This document shows, piece after piece, positions 8,778 through 18,810 of a stretch of DNA of 64,000 nt. The DNA lies in NCBI GenBank assembly GCA_052117325.1, contig JBQKJJ010000012.1. The stretch is one strand, 5' to 3'. How positions within the stretch are numbered: position 1 is the stretch's first letter; each line of letters begins with the position of its first letter. This DNA is from CAG-964 sp902789345 (GTDB taxonomy: Bacteria; Bacillota; Clostridia; Oscillospirales; Acutalibacteraceae). The translations under genes and the position numbers were made by a program. Under the pieces are notes generated by a model, which was given only the letters and a program-made list of their open reading frames with translations, was not told the DNA's origin and made no database searches.

Positions 8778-9647
8778 ATGAAGGTAGCAGTAATTACAAA
8801 TACCTCAAAGCCTCAGGCAGTGGACTTTCAGCCTAAGGTTATAGATAAGCTGGTAAATATGGGCGTTACTCCCGTTGTTTTAGAAAGCGACAGATGTATT
8901 GCAAAAAATCATATAAACGATGTTCTTTGCTTTGCGTCACATACAGAGGTTGTAAAGAATTGTGATATTCTTATTACAATAGGCGGTGACGGTACTATTA
9001 TTCATATGGCACGCCACGCGGCAAAGCACAATAAGCCGCTTTTGGGCATTAATTTCGGCAGAGTCGGCTTTGTAGCCACACTTGAGCCACAAGACCTTGA
9101 TTCTATTGATAAACTGCTTACAGGCAATTACTTTACACAGCAGAGAATGCTGCTAAAGGTTACAGTAGAAACACCTACAGGAGTTGAAAGGCTGTATGCT
9201 ATTAACGATGCAGTTATTTCCCGTGGCTCAATGTCCAGAATGATGGATTTGTCCGTTTCGGTAAACGGTAAAAAAACCTGTCAGTACAGGTCAGACGGAG
9301 TTATTTTTTCAACGCCTACAGGCTCTACGGCGTATGCACTGTCGGCAGGAGGACCTGTTATTTGTCCTGATATAGAGTGTATTTTGCTTACGCCTATATG
9401 TCCGCACAGTCTGTTTTCAAGGTCTGTTATTTTTAAGGCCGGCGATAAGCTTACAGTAACAGCCGCAACAGGTGAAGGAACTGAAACCGAGGCATTTTTA
9501 ACAGTTGACGGACAGTACCATTTGCCACTTACAGACGATACAAGGGTAACTATAGAAAAGTACGAAAAGTCATTTTCGCTAATTTCTATTGAACCGCAAA
9601 ATTTTTATACTGTGCTTAACAACAAGCTGAACGAACGAGGTATATAA
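8778..9647 (+). CDS. nadK: NAD kinase
   Basis: The enzyme phosphorylates NAD to NADP. The 289-residue protein contains the GGDGT catalytic motif near residue 70, an NDA substrate motif (INDAVISRG) and the glycine-rich SDGVIFSTPTGSTAYALSAGG-type region (seen at 9295-9360). Length is typical. It sits five bases after tlyA and before argR. Confidence 0.95.
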   Translation: MKVAVITNTSKPQAVDFQPKVIDKLVNMGVTPVVLESDRCIAKNHINDVLCFASHTEVVKNCDILITIGGDGTIIHMARHAAKHNKPLLGINFGRVGFVATLEPQDLDSIDKLLTGNYFTQQRMLLKVTVETPTGVERLYAINDAVISRGSMSRMMDLSVSVNGKKTCQYRSDGVIFSTPTGSTAYALSAGGPVICPDIECILLTPICPHSLFSRSVIFKAGDKLTVTAATGEGTETEAFLTVDGQYHLPLTDDTRVTIEKYEKSFSLISIEPQNFYTVLNNKLNERGI

Positions 9648-9657
9648 GGAGAGCTTT

Positions 9658-10104
9658 ATGAAATCACGCAGACACGCTACCCTTTTGGAAATTATACAGG
9701 AGTATGATATTGATACCCAAGAGGAGCTTATAGAAAAGCTCAGCCAAAGGGGCTTTACAGTAACCCAAGCTACAATATCCAGAGATATTAAGGAGCTTAA
9801 ATTAATTAAAACACCAATAGGCAACGGAAAATACAAATACACCACAGGAAATAAGTCGGGTATGGATACCCTGTCTAACTTTCAAAATCTCTTTAAAACC
9901 GCAGTTATAAGCGTAGATTTTGCTCAAAATATGGTTGTGCTGAAAACCACCAACGGTATGGCACAGGGTGTGTGTGCCGCACTTGATTCAATAGAGTGGG
10001 ACGGTATTTTGGGAACTATTGCCGGTGACGATACTATTTTTATTGTTGCTACATCGGGAAGCAAGGCGGCAGCCTTAACCTCGGAGTTAAAAAAGAATAT
10101 GTAA
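9658..10104 (+). CDS. argR: Arginine repressor ArgR
   Basis: This is a hexameric repressor/activator of arginine metabolism. The 148-residue protein has the N-terminal winged helix (QEELIEKLSQRGFTVTQATISRDIKEL) in residues 15-50 and the C-terminal arginine-binding domain with GTIAGDDTIFIV. The conserved SRDIKEL recognition helix is intact. Its position before recN is the usual Firmicutes order and need not imply control of its neighbours. Confidence 0.95.
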   Translation: MKSRRHATLLEIIQEYDIDTQEELIEKLSQRGFTVTQATISRDIKELKLIKTPIGNGKYKYTTGNKSGMDTLSNFQNLFKTAVISVDFAQNMVVLKTTNGMAQGVCAALDSIEWDGILGTIAGDDTIFIVATSGSKAAALTSELKKNM

Positions 10105-10134
10105 TTTTGCAAATAGTTGTAAAAGGTGAGTTTT

Positions 10135-11817
10135 ATGCTTAATTCATTGTACATAGAAAACATTGCTGTTATTGAAAAAACAAATATTGACTTCACCAAG
10201 GGCTTTAATGTTCTTACAGGTGAAACAGGTGCAGGTAAGTCTATTATTATAGGCTCTATTAACGCACTTTTAGGGGGCAGAATTTCTAAGGATATTATCC
10301 GCTCCGGTGCTGACACAGCTTTTGTAAGCGGCAGTTTCAGCGTAACCAATCCGCAGGTGTACAGCCTGCTTGAGCAGTACGGCTTTGAGTGTGACCGGGA
10401 TGACCAGCTTATTTTACAGAGAAAGCTTACAGCCAACGGCAAAAGCTCCTGCAGAATAAACGGCAAGCCTGCTAATCTTGCTGTTTTAAAGGAAATTACG
10501 GCTCATTTGGTAAATGTTCACGGTCAGCACGAAAGCTACAACCTGATGTCGCCTGAAAAGCACATTGAATATATTGACAGCATTGGCGAGCTTGACAGCA
10601 TAAAAAAAGAGTACAGAGAGAATTTAGCTATACTTCGTGACTACAGAAAAAAGCTAAAAAGCGCACAAACCGACGACTCTCAGCGTGAGCGTCAAATTGA
10701 CCTTTTACGGTATCAGATAAATGAAATTGAACAAGCAGCGCCGCAAGAGGGCGAGTACGAACAGCTTACAGAGGAGCGCAGTAAAGCCCAGAATGCCCAG
10801 GATATTATTAAAAGCCTTTCAGAGGCAGAAGCAATTCTTGCAGGTGAAGAGCAGGTAAACGGCTGTATTGACACACTTAGAGAATGCAGCGACTGTATAG
10901 GCAGAGTTTCGGAATATGTGCCTGTAACCGAAAAGCTTTCGGAGCGCATTACAAATGTTTATTACGAGCTTCAGGACTGTGCCGAGGAGATTTCATCAAT
11001 TTTGGAGGGTATTGACACAGACCCTTACAGACTACAGGAAATAGAAGAAAGGCTTGATGTTCTGTACAGGCTTTCAAAAAAATACGGCAGTACCACTGCT
11101 GAAATATTAGAATTTTGTGAAAATGCCAAAGGTCAGCTGCAGCAGCTGGAGGATTATGAATTTAATATGGAGAGCCTGCAAAAGGATTACGACAAATATT
11201 TTCAGGCTACCAAGGAATTAGCTTTAAAGCTGTCTGCCGAAAGAAAGAAAATTTCCCGTGAATTTGCCTTAAAGGTTAAGGAAGAAATGACCTACCTTGA
11301 TATGCCAAATGTTAATTTAGAGGTTAGCATAGAGCGTTGTCCTTTAAATGAAAACGGCTGTGACAAGTTGGAATTTTTAATTTCGGCTAACCCAGGTGAA
11401 GCGCCTAAGCCTGTTTCTAAAATAGCGTCAGGCGGTGAGCTGTCCAGAATGATGTTGGCTATTACAAATGTAATTGCCTCTCACAATATAGTTTCTACTA
11501 TGATTTTTGACGAGGTAGACACGGGTATAAGCGGCAGTGCCTCGCAAAAGGTTGGCTATAAGCTAAAGGCTTTGTCTGAAACAAGACAGGTAATATGTAT
11601 AACCCACCAAGCGCAAATAGCCGCTTTAGCAGACACTCATTTCTTAATTAAGAAAAATGTTGAAAATAACAGAACCTTTACCCAAGTTAGTGAGCTGAGC
11701 TTTGAAGACCGTGTTCGTGAGCTTGCACGCATAATAGGCGGTGTGTCTATTACAGAGCTTACACTTAAACACGCAGAGGAAATGCTTTTGCAATCAAAAA
11801 ACAAGAACGAAATTTAA
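10135..11817 (+). CDS. recN: DNA repair protein RecN
   Basis: This SMC-like ATPase acts early in double-strand break repair. The 560-residue protein has Walker A GETGAGKS near residue 35, a long coiled-coil centre, and the C-terminal signature ASGGELSRMMLAI followed by Walker B FDEVDTGISG. The ATG at 10135 sits after AAAAGG with suitable spacing; the GTG at 10126 lies inside the ribosome site. Confidence 0.96.
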   Translation: MLNSLYIENIAVIEKTNIDFTKGFNVLTGETGAGKSIIIGSINALLGGRISKDIIRSGADTAFVSGSFSVTNPQVYSLLEQYGFECDRDDQLILQRKLTANGKSSCRINGKPANLAVLKEITAHLVNVHGQHESYNLMSPEKHIEYIDSIGELDSIKKEYRENLAILRDYRKKLKSAQTDDSQRERQIDLLRYQINEIEQAAPQEGEYEQLTEERSKAQNAQDIIKSLSEAEAILAGEEQVNGCIDTLRECSDCIGRVSEYVPVTEKLSERITNVYYELQDCAEEISSILEGIDTDPYRLQEIEERLDVLYRLSKKYGSTTAEILEFCENAKGQLQQLEDYEFNMESLQKDYDKYFQATKELALKLSAERKKISREFALKVKEEMTYLDMPNVNLEVSIERCPLNENGCDKLEFLISANPGEAPKPVSKIASGGELSRMMLAITNVIASHNIVSTMIFDEVDTGISGSASQKVGYKLKALSETRQVICITHQAQIAALADTHFLIKKNVENNRTFTQVSELSFEDRVRELARIIGGVSITELTLKHAEEMLLQSKNKNEI

Positions 11818-11829
11818 GCAGGTAATTTT

Positions 11830-13881
11830 ATGAAAGACTGGAAACCGGAACAATTAAATAAAGAACAGGTAAGGGCTATGGCTTCGGATTACGGTATACC
11901 TGCCATAGTTGCTATGCTTTTGTCTATAAGAGGTGTTGATACCTACGAGGAAGTTCAAAGGTTTCTTTATGATAACGACGACCTTGACGATCCGTTTTTA
12001 ATGATTGATATGGACAAGGCAACAGACAGAATTTTCAAAGCATTGGAAGATAATGAAAATATATGTGTGTACGGCGACTATGACGCCGACGGCGTAACCT
12101 CTACAGCACTTTTGTATGATTATTTAAGCTCGTTAGGAGCAAAGGTTTCTTACTACATTCCCTCAAGAGAAGCAGAGGGCTACGGTATGAACAACGGCGC
12201 TGTGGATAAAATAGCAGAAAAGGGCATTACACTTATTATTACAGTAGATAACGGTGTTTCGGCGGCAGAGCAAATAGAGTATGCAAAAACACTGGGTATA
12301 GATACAGTAGTTACCGACCACCACACACCGCCTGAAAAATTGCCTGACGCCGTTGCGGTAGTTAATCCCCACAGGGCTGACTGTATGTCGGAATTTAAGC
12401 ACTTGTCAGGTGTGGGTGTTGCCTTTAAGCTTATAATGGCACTTGAAGACCAGCATTTGGATATTGAAAAACTGCTTAATAAATATTCCGATATTGCCGC
12501 ACTAGGTACTATAGGGGATATTGTATCTTTAACAGGCGAAAACAGAGTGTTGGTAAAAAACGGACTAAACGCCATTAAAAATCTTCAACGCAAGGGCATA
12601 AGCGCACTGCTTGATACAGCCGGTATAAAGGGCAGTAACAAGCTTACTGCCGGCAAGCTTGCCTTTACGGTAATACCAAGGATAAATGCCTGCGGCAGAC
12701 TGGAATTATCCGAAAAATCCGTTGAGTTGTTATTAACGGAGGATGACGATATTTCCCGGGAAATATCCCAACAGCTTTCGGAGGATAACAGAGTAAGACA
12801 GCAAATTGAAAGAGATATACTAAGCCAGGTTTTGTTATATATTGAGCAAAATCCGGACTTTAAATATAAAAGAGTAATGGTAATAAGCGGAGAGGGCTGG
12901 CACCAAGGGGTTATAGGTATAGTGGCCTCAAGGGTGAAGGACATATACGGCAAACCGGTTATTATTATTACAACAGAGGGCGACTCGGCAAAGGGCAGCG
13001 GCAGAAGTATAGAGGGCTTTTCCCTTATAGACGCTATAACCTCCTGCAAGGATTTGCTTCCGCATTTCGGCGGTCACCCAATGGCGGCAGGGTTGAGTAT
13101 AGCTACAGCTGATATTGAGGAGTTTTCAATCAGAATTAATCGATATGCCTTTGAAAAAGGCGATATGCCGCTTCCTACTCTTAAAATAGACTGCAAGCTA
13201 AACCCAAAATTCCTTAATGTAGAGCTTGCAAAGCAAATATCAATGCTTGAGCCTTTTGGTGCAGGAAACCCTACCCCTGTATTTGGTTTGTACAATATGA
13301 GCCTAAGGGCGGTTACGCCTGTAGGAAACGGAAACCACCTAAGGCTGACATTTGAAAGAGATAAAATACCTGTAAATGCTATGCTGTTTTTCACTACGGC
13401 GGAGCAGTTTCCTTACAAAGTGGGGGATGTGCTTGATTTAGCAGTTACAATAGATATAAACGAATATAACAACAAGCAGTCATTAAGTGTTATAATAAAA
13501 GAAATAAAGCCGGGCGGTGTTGATACTAACACTGTGCTAAAGGAAAATCAGCTGTTTGAAAGACTTATGAATTTAGAACAGCTTTCGCCGGAGCAGGTAA
13601 ATACTTTACTGCCTACCAGAGAAGATTTTGCGGTTGTGTTTAAATTTCTGCGCAGTGAAAAGGGCTGGAGCTACCCGCCGTACATAATATGTACAAGACT
13701 TAACAATAAAAGAATTAATTACGGAAGACTCCAGGTTATACTTACGGCTATGCACCAGCTTTCGCTTATTGAGTATAAAAATACCTACAATGAAACCGGT
13801 ATAAAATTACTGCCGACTGATGGAAAAGCAGACCTTAACAGTGCAAAAATAATGAAACAGCTTTTGTCTTATATTAACTAA
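11830..13881 (+). CDS. recJ: Single-stranded-DNA-specific exonuclease RecJ
   Basis: This is a 5'-3' single-strand exonuclease of recombination and repair. The 683-residue protein has DHH-family motifs: GDYDADGVTSTALL near residue 83, VTDHHTPP near residue 160, and the DHHA1 GGHPMAAGL near residue 420. A further ~250 residues form the OB-fold and C-terminal region common in Firmicutes RecJ. Confidence 0.95.
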   Translation: MKDWKPEQLNKEQVRAMASDYGIPAIVAMLLSIRGVDTYEEVQRFLYDNDDLDDPFLMIDMDKATDRIFKALEDNENICVYGDYDADGVTSTALLYDYLSSLGAKVSYYIPSREAEGYGMNNGAVDKIAEKGITLIITVDNGVSAAEQIEYAKTLGIDTVVTDHHTPPEKLPDAVAVVNPHRADCMSEFKHLSGVGVAFKLIMALEDQHLDIEKLLNKYSDIAALGTIGDIVSLTGENRVLVKNGLNAIKNLQRKGISALLDTAGIKGSNKLTAGKLAFTVIPRINACGRLELSEKSVELLLTEDDDISREISQQLSEDNRVRQQIERDILSQVLLYIEQNPDFKYKRVMVISGEGWHQGVIGIVASRVKDIYGKPVIIITTEGDSAKGSGRSIEGFSLIDAITSCKDLLPHFGGHPMAAGLSIATADIEEFSIRINRYAFEKGDMPLPTLKIDCKLNPKFLNVELAKQISMLEPFGAGNPTPVFGLYNMSLRAVTPVGNGNHLRLTFERDKIPVNAMLFFTTAEQFPYKVGDVLDLAVTIDINEYNNKQSLSVIIKEIKPGGVDTNTVLKENQLFERLMNLEQLSPEQVNTLLPTREDFAVVFKFLRSEKGWSYPPYIICTRLNNKRINYGRLQVILTAMHQLSLIEYKNTYNETGIKLLPTDGKADLNSAKIMKQLLSYIN

Positions 13882-13914
13882 CGGCTGTTAATACTATAAA
13901 AGGGGGATATAAAT

Positions 13915-16113
13915 ATGTCAGAAGTATTAGTTCACTATCAGGATTATGAAGAACTTAAAAGAATGATGAGAGAAAGCGGAAGAGATTATGATACTCAGCT
14001 CATCGAAAAGGCGTATAACTTGGCAAGCGAGGCACACGGTGACCAGCGCAGAGTGTCAGGTGTGCCATATATTCTGCACCCCACATCGGTTGCCTGTATT
14101 TTGGTAGACCTTGGTATGGACAGCGAAACCGTAGTAGCGGCTCTTTTGCACGATGTTGTAGAGGATACCGATGTTACTTTGGAGGAAATAATTAAGCTGT
14201 TTGGTGACGAAATTGCCCATTTAATTGACGGTGTAACAAAGCTAAAGAAAATACCTTATTCAAACAGAGAGGTTCGTCAGGCTGAAAATATAAGGAAAAT
14301 GCTTATTGCTATGTCTGACGATATTAGGGTAATTATCATTAAGCTTGCCGACCGTTTGCACAATATGCGTACCATTGAGTGTATGCGTGAGCAAAAAAGG
14401 CGGGATATTGCCCTGGAAACAATGGAGGTTTTTGCCCCTATTGCTCACCGTTTAGGTATTCGCACCGTAAAAGAAGAAATGGAGGATTTATCCCTAAGAT
14501 ACCTAGACCCTATAGGCTACAAGGAAATAGAGGATAAGCTTGCATTTAGCGAGCCTGAAAGAAAAAAGTTTATAGAACGCATAAAAAAGGAAATTGTAGA
14601 AAGAGCAAAGGGCATTGTAGATGACATTTATATAGAGGGCAGAGTAAAAAGTATAAACGGCATTTACAAGAAAACATTTATGAAGGGCAAAAGTATAGAA
14701 CAGATTTACGACATTTTTGCCGTTCGTGTTATAGTTAATACCGTAAGCGATTGTTACAACATTCTTGGCGTTGTGCACGATATGTTTAAGCCGCTGCCAA
14801 ACAGGTTTAAAGATTATATATCAACCCCAAAGCCAAATATGTATCAGTCACTGCATACAACGGTAATCGGTAAAGAGGGTGTTCCTTTTGAGGTTCAAAT
14901 AAGGACATGGGAAATGCACCATACAGCCGAATACGGTATTGCCGCACACTGGAAGTATAAGCTGGGACTAAAGGGCAAAAGCAGGGACGATATGAGCGAA
15001 AAAATACAGTGGATTCGCCAAATACTTGAAAATCAGCTTGACGATGAAACCGATATTATACGCAATATAAAAACAGATCTTGCACCTGAGGAGGTATTTG
15101 TATTTACACCTAAGGGCGATGTTTTAAGCCTGCCTACCGGTGCAACGGTTATTGATGTTGCATATGCTATTCATTCCGCAGTAGGCAACCGTATGATAGG
15201 CGCAAAGGTAGACGGCAGAATAATGCCTATTGACTATCATGTGCAAACAGGCGAAATAATAGAGATTCTTACTTCAAAGGAAACCGCAGGGCCAAAAAGA
15301 GATTGGCTTGCAAAGGTAAAAACAAGTGAAGCAAGAAACAAAATAAAAAGTTGGTTTAAAAAGGAATGTCGTGAAGAAAATATAGAGCGCGGCAAGGCGG
15401 AAATTGACAAGGAGTTTAAGCACAACGGCATAGTTTTAACAGATGAAGAGCGTGCGGAATTTTTCCTTGAAATACTGAAAAAGCAGTTTACCGGTTTGCA
15501 GGATTTTTATGCGGCTGTAGGCTACGGAGGATTTTTAATTTGGAAGCTTGGACCTCGAATGAGAGAGCTGTACAACAAAAAGTACAAGCCACAGCTTGAA
15601 ACCGAGGAAGAGCCTGTAGTAGAAACAAAGCCTGTTAAGGCGTCAAAGTCCAGCAACGGAGTTATTGTTGAGGGTATAGACGATATGCTTGTAAATTTGG
15701 CTCGTTGCTGTAACCCTATGAGGGGTGACGAAATTATTGGCTATATTACCCGTGGCAACGGTGTGTCTATTCATAAATGCAGCTGTAAAAATGTTCCTGC
15801 CAAAGAGGAAAGAGACAACAGCGAAAATGCGGCACGCTGGGTAAATGCCCACTGGGACGACGAGGTGTCAAAGGCCGAGTCATACCAAACAACAGTAGAG
15901 GTTTCTGCAACAGACCGTACTGGACTTATTGCCGATGTTACAAATGTACTAAGCTCTCTGCATATATATATTCATTCGATTAATTCCTCCGAGAGTAAAA
16001 ACGGTGTTGCCACCATTCGTGTTACAATTACCGTTTCAAATATGGAGCATTTAAAAGGAATATTGGCAAAGCTGTCAAGCATTAATGGCGTACAGACAGT
16101 TGTTAGAGTATAA
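13915..16113 (+). CDS. rel: Bifunctional (p)ppGpp synthetase/hydrolase Rel
   Basis: This is the stringent-response enzyme. The 732-residue protein shows domains in order: HD hydrolase (LLHDVVEDTD near residue 80, and HNMR), RelA/SpoT synthetase (CYNILGVVHDMFKPLPNRFKDYI, then YQSLHTTV), TGS (VFTPKGDVLSLPTGATVIDVAYAIH), a Cys-containing zinc-finger region and a C-terminal ACT domain. Both catalytic motif sets look intact, so it should make and degrade (p)ppGpp. The Bacillus order recJ-apt-rel is kept without apt. Confidence 0.96.
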   Translation: MSEVLVHYQDYEELKRMMRESGRDYDTQLIEKAYNLASEAHGDQRRVSGVPYILHPTSVACILVDLGMDSETVVAALLHDVVEDTDVTLEEIIKLFGDEIAHLIDGVTKLKKIPYSNREVRQAENIRKMLIAMSDDIRVIIIKLADRLHNMRTIECMREQKRRDIALETMEVFAPIAHRLGIRTVKEEMEDLSLRYLDPIGYKEIEDKLAFSEPERKKFIERIKKEIVERAKGIVDDIYIEGRVKSINGIYKKTFMKGKSIEQIYDIFAVRVIVNTVSDCYNILGVVHDMFKPLPNRFKDYISTPKPNMYQSLHTTVIGKEGVPFEVQIRTWEMHHTAEYGIAAHWKYKLGLKGKSRDDMSEKIQWIRQILENQLDDETDIIRNIKTDLAPEEVFVFTPKGDVLSLPTGATVIDVAYAIHSAVGNRMIGAKVDGRIMPIDYHVQTGEIIEILTSKETAGPKRDWLAKVKTSEARNKIKSWFKKECREENIERGKAEIDKEFKHNGIVLTDEERAEFFLEILKKQFTGLQDFYAAVGYGGFLIWKLGPRMRELYNKKYKPQLETEEEPVVETKPVKASKSSNGVIVEGIDDMLVNLARCCNPMRGDEIIGYITRGNGVSIHKCSCKNVPAKEERDNSENAARWVNAHWDDEVSKAESYQTTVEVSATDRTGLIADVTNVLSSLHIYIHSINSSESKNGVATIRVTITVSNMEHLKGILAKLSSINGVQTVVRV

Positions 16114-16127
16114 GAGGTGAGGTATTA

Positions 16128-16586
16128 ATGAAAACCATTATTCAAAGGGTAAGCAGTGCCGATGTAACAGTTGACAACAGCGTTGTAGGCAGTATAGAAC
16201 AGGGACTGTTGGTTTTGCTGGGTGTTGAACAGGGTGACGATGAATATGAGGCGGATTTGCTTGCCAACAAAATAGCAAACCTTAGAATATTCAGTGACGA
16301 AAACGATAAAATGAATTTGTCGTTGCTTGACATAAAGGGCGAAGCGCTTGTTATCTCGAATTTTACCCTGTGCGGCGACTGTAAAAAGGGCAGAAGACCA
16401 TTTTTCGGCGATGCCGCCTTGCCGGCAGAGGCACAGCCGCTGTATGACTATTTTTGTACAAAGCTGTCGGAATGCGGTGTAAAAAAGGTGGATAAGGGTA
16501 TTTTTGGTGCTGATATGAAGGTAAGGCTTTTAAATGACGGGCCTGTTACAATTTCTATTAATTCAAAGGAGCTGTCGCATAAATGA
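16128..16586 (+). CDS. dtd: D-aminoacyl-tRNA deacylase
   Basis: The enzyme removes D-amino acids (and glycine from tRNA-Ala) from mischarged tRNA. The 152-residue protein starts with the family N-terminus (MKTIIQRVSSADVTVD) and ends with the cross-subunit GP motif (NDGPVTI). The usual SQFTL motif reads SNFTL here, a conservative Gln to Asn change at a position near the catalytic Thr. The stop overlaps the next gene by four bases. Confidence 0.94.
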   Translation: MKTIIQRVSSADVTVDNSVVGSIEQGLLVLLGVEQGDDEYEADLLANKIANLRIFSDENDKMNLSLLDIKGEALVISNFTLCGDCKKGRRPFFGDAALPAEAQPLYDYFCTKLSECGVKKVDKGIFGADMKVRLLNDGPVTISINSKELSHK

Positions 16587-17203
16587 TTACAGTACAAAGT
16601 GTGCCTGTAGGTGCATTGCAGGTGAATTGCTACATGCTTAAAGATTCAAACACAGGCTTTATTGCCGTAGTTGACCCGGGAGATAATTGTACTGCACTAG
16701 AAAAGCTTGTGGAACATGAAAAAGAAAATATAAAGTATATTTTGCTTACCCATGGTCATTTTGACCACATTGGTTATGCACAGGCACTAAAGGAGCAAAC
16801 AAATGCCAAGCTGGTAATAAGCAAGGCAGACGAACCTTTGCTTAGTGATAATAACCTTAATCTGTCAATGGCATTTTTCGGTACGGGGGTGCCAAAAACC
16901 GTTGCCGATATTACTTTGGAAGATAACGACACTCTAATGCTTGGCGACAGCAAGGTGACATTTATTTCTACACCGGGGCATACTAAGGGCAGCGGCTGTT
17001 ATATAATTGACAATAACATTTTCACCGGCGACACGCTTATGAAGCTTTCAATGGGAAGAACAGACTTTCCTACCGGCAGTGACGACGATATGAAAGCCTC
17101 TCTTAAAAGACTTGCCGCTTTGCAGGAAAATTACAATGTGTACCCTGGGCACGGCGATTACAGCACCTTAAATTACGAAAAAAGCTGTAACCCATATTTA
17201 TAA
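16583..17203 (+). CDS. MBL-fold metallohydrolase (glyoxalase II-like)
   Basis: The 206-residue protein has the metallo-beta-lactamase zinc motif THGHFDHIG near residue 55, then TPGHTKGS, FTGDTL and YPGHGDYS, all in the expected order. These small MBL proteins are often annotated as hydroxyacylglutathione hydrolase, but the substrate is not proven and many Clostridia lack glutathione. It is translationally coupled to dtd (ATGA) and followed closely by hemZ, the usual Firmicutes order. Confidence 0.85.
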   Translation: MITVQSVPVGALQVNCYMLKDSNTGFIAVVDPGDNCTALEKLVEHEKENIKYILLTHGHFDHIGYAQALKEQTNAKLVISKADEPLLSDNNLNLSMAFFGTGVPKTVADITLEDNDTLMLGDSKVTFISTPGHTKGSGCYIIDNNIFTGDTLMKLSMGRTDFPTGSDDDMKASLKRLAALQENYNVYPGHGDYSTLNYEKSCNPYL

Positions 17204-17224
17204 TTTATGTATATCAGGTGAATT

Positions 17225-18709
17225 ATGAAAATATATATTATTAACAACACCTTTCACTATGAAATGGAAAATCTTACAAGGGTTTTCTTTCCTAATGAAA
17301 AGATTGAAATTATTAAATGTACAGCTGTGCCGCAGGACGCTTTGGACAGCCCATATGTTGCAACAAGCGTAGAAAGCGCAGACAATTACAGCAGGGTGAG
17401 TGTACAAACCGTATTTGACGACTTTTCAAAAAATATTACACAGCAGGTAGAATATGTAGAGGATACCGAAGAATACCAAACCGAGCTGGAGCGTACTATG
17501 GCTGTTTGTTTGTATAAGCTGTTGTCAGAGTACACAGGGCTTACACCTCCGTGGGGAATACTTACAGGGGTTCGTCCTATAAAGCTGTTTAGAAAAATGG
17601 CTGAAAGTATGGGTACAGAAAACGCCAAAAGGCATTTTAGGGATAAGTTTTTGGTTTCGGAAGAAAAGGTGCAGTTGGCAGAGGAAACAGAAAAAAACGA
17701 ACAGGCTATTCTGCGTACATCCTCTGTAAACTCCTACAGCCTGTATGTGTCAATTCCATTTTGTCCGTCAAGGTGCAGTTACTGTTCGTTTATCTCTCAG
17801 GCTACTCTTAAAGCAAAAAAGCTTATTGAGCCTTATGTTGAGCTGCTTTGCAGAGAGCTGGAGGAAACAGCTAAAATAGTAAAGGGCAAAAAACTTAAGC
17901 TGGAAACAGTGTATATAGGCGGCGGTACACCAACCACCCTTAATGCCCAACAGCTGGAAAGGCTTATAGCTACAATAAACAGGTGCTTTCCTATGGAGCA
18001 GTGCAGGGAATTTACCGTAGAAGCAGGGCGCCCCGACACTATAACAGAGAATAAGCTAAAGGCTATTTTAAACGGCGGTGCAGACAGGATAAGTATAAAT
18101 CCCCAAACTATGAACGATACTGTACTTGAGGCTATTGGCAGAAAGCATACGGCACAGCAGACAATAGAGGCTTACAGACTTGCAAGAGCCGTAGGCTTTA
18201 ACCATATTAATATGGATTTAATAGTAGGCTTGCCAAAGGACAATTTAGAAAACTTTGAAAATACACTGAATACTATTACAGAGCTTGACCCCGAAAGCAT
18301 AACGGTACATACTCTTTCAATGAAGCGTTCGTCTAACCTGACTATTCAGGGTGTAAAGATTATGAAGCAGGACGCCGATACAGCCTCGGCTATGCACACC
18401 TACTGCAAAGGTCTTTTAGAAAGCAGGGGCTACCACCCGTATTACTTGTACAGACAGAGCAGAATGGTGGGTAATCTTGAAAACATAGGTTACTCAAAGC
18501 CCGGCAAGGACGGCCTGTATAATGTATTTATTATGGACGAAACCCATACAATACTGGGCTGTGGAGCCGGTGCTGTTACTAAGCTTAAAAATGGGACAAC
18601 AGGTTCATTGAGCAGAGTTTTTAATTATAAATATCCTGACTGGTATGTAAATGACTTTGACGAAATTTTAAGGCGTAAGGAAGAAATATCTGACTTTTAT
18701 AATAAGTAA
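17225..18709 (+). CDS. hemZ: Coproporphyrinogen III oxidase-like radical SAM enzyme HemZ
   Basis: The 494-residue protein has a ~160-residue N-terminal extension and then a radical SAM core with CPSRCSYC (the CxxxCxxC iron-sulfur motif) at about residue 178, GGGTPTTL and the HemN-like region INPQTMND. The Bacillus HemZ is an oxygen-independent coproporphyrinogen III dehydrogenase homologue; whether this organism makes haem is not shown here, and it may act as a haem chaperone or another radical SAM enzyme. It ends the long plus-strand series. Confidence 0.82.
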   Translation: MKIYIINNTFHYEMENLTRVFFPNEKIEIIKCTAVPQDALDSPYVATSVESADNYSRVSVQTVFDDFSKNITQQVEYVEDTEEYQTELERTMAVCLYKLLSEYTGLTPPWGILTGVRPIKLFRKMAESMGTENAKRHFRDKFLVSEEKVQLAEETEKNEQAILRTSSVNSYSLYVSIPFCPSRCSYCSFISQATLKAKKLIEPYVELLCRELEETAKIVKGKKLKLETVYIGGGTPTTLNAQQLERLIATINRCFPMEQCREFTVEAGRPDTITENKLKAILNGGADRISINPQTMNDTVLEAIGRKHTAQQTIEAYRLARAVGFNHINMDLIVGLPKDNLENFENTLNTITELDPESITVHTLSMKRSSNLTIQGVKIMKQDADTASAMHTYCKGLLESRGYHPYYLYRQSRMVGNLENIGYSKPGKDGLYNVFIMDETHTILGCGAGAVTKLKNGTTGSLSRVFNYKYPDWYVNDFDEILRRKEEISDFYNK

Positions 18710-18750
18710 AATTTCACAGTTTTTTATAGCATTAATTAACAAAATGGTAA

Positions 18751-18779
18751 TTGATTATTATGTAGACGGGTGATATAAT
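18751..18779 (+). promoter_or_regulatory. Sigma-A-type promoter
   Basis: TTGATT (18751-18756) and a perfect TATAAT (18774-18779) are separated by 17 bases, about 30 bases before the zinc-ribbon gene. This marks a new transcription unit after hemZ. Confidence 0.65.
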
Positions 18780-18810
18780 TACTTTAAAAATATATAAGGA
18801 GATGTCTTTT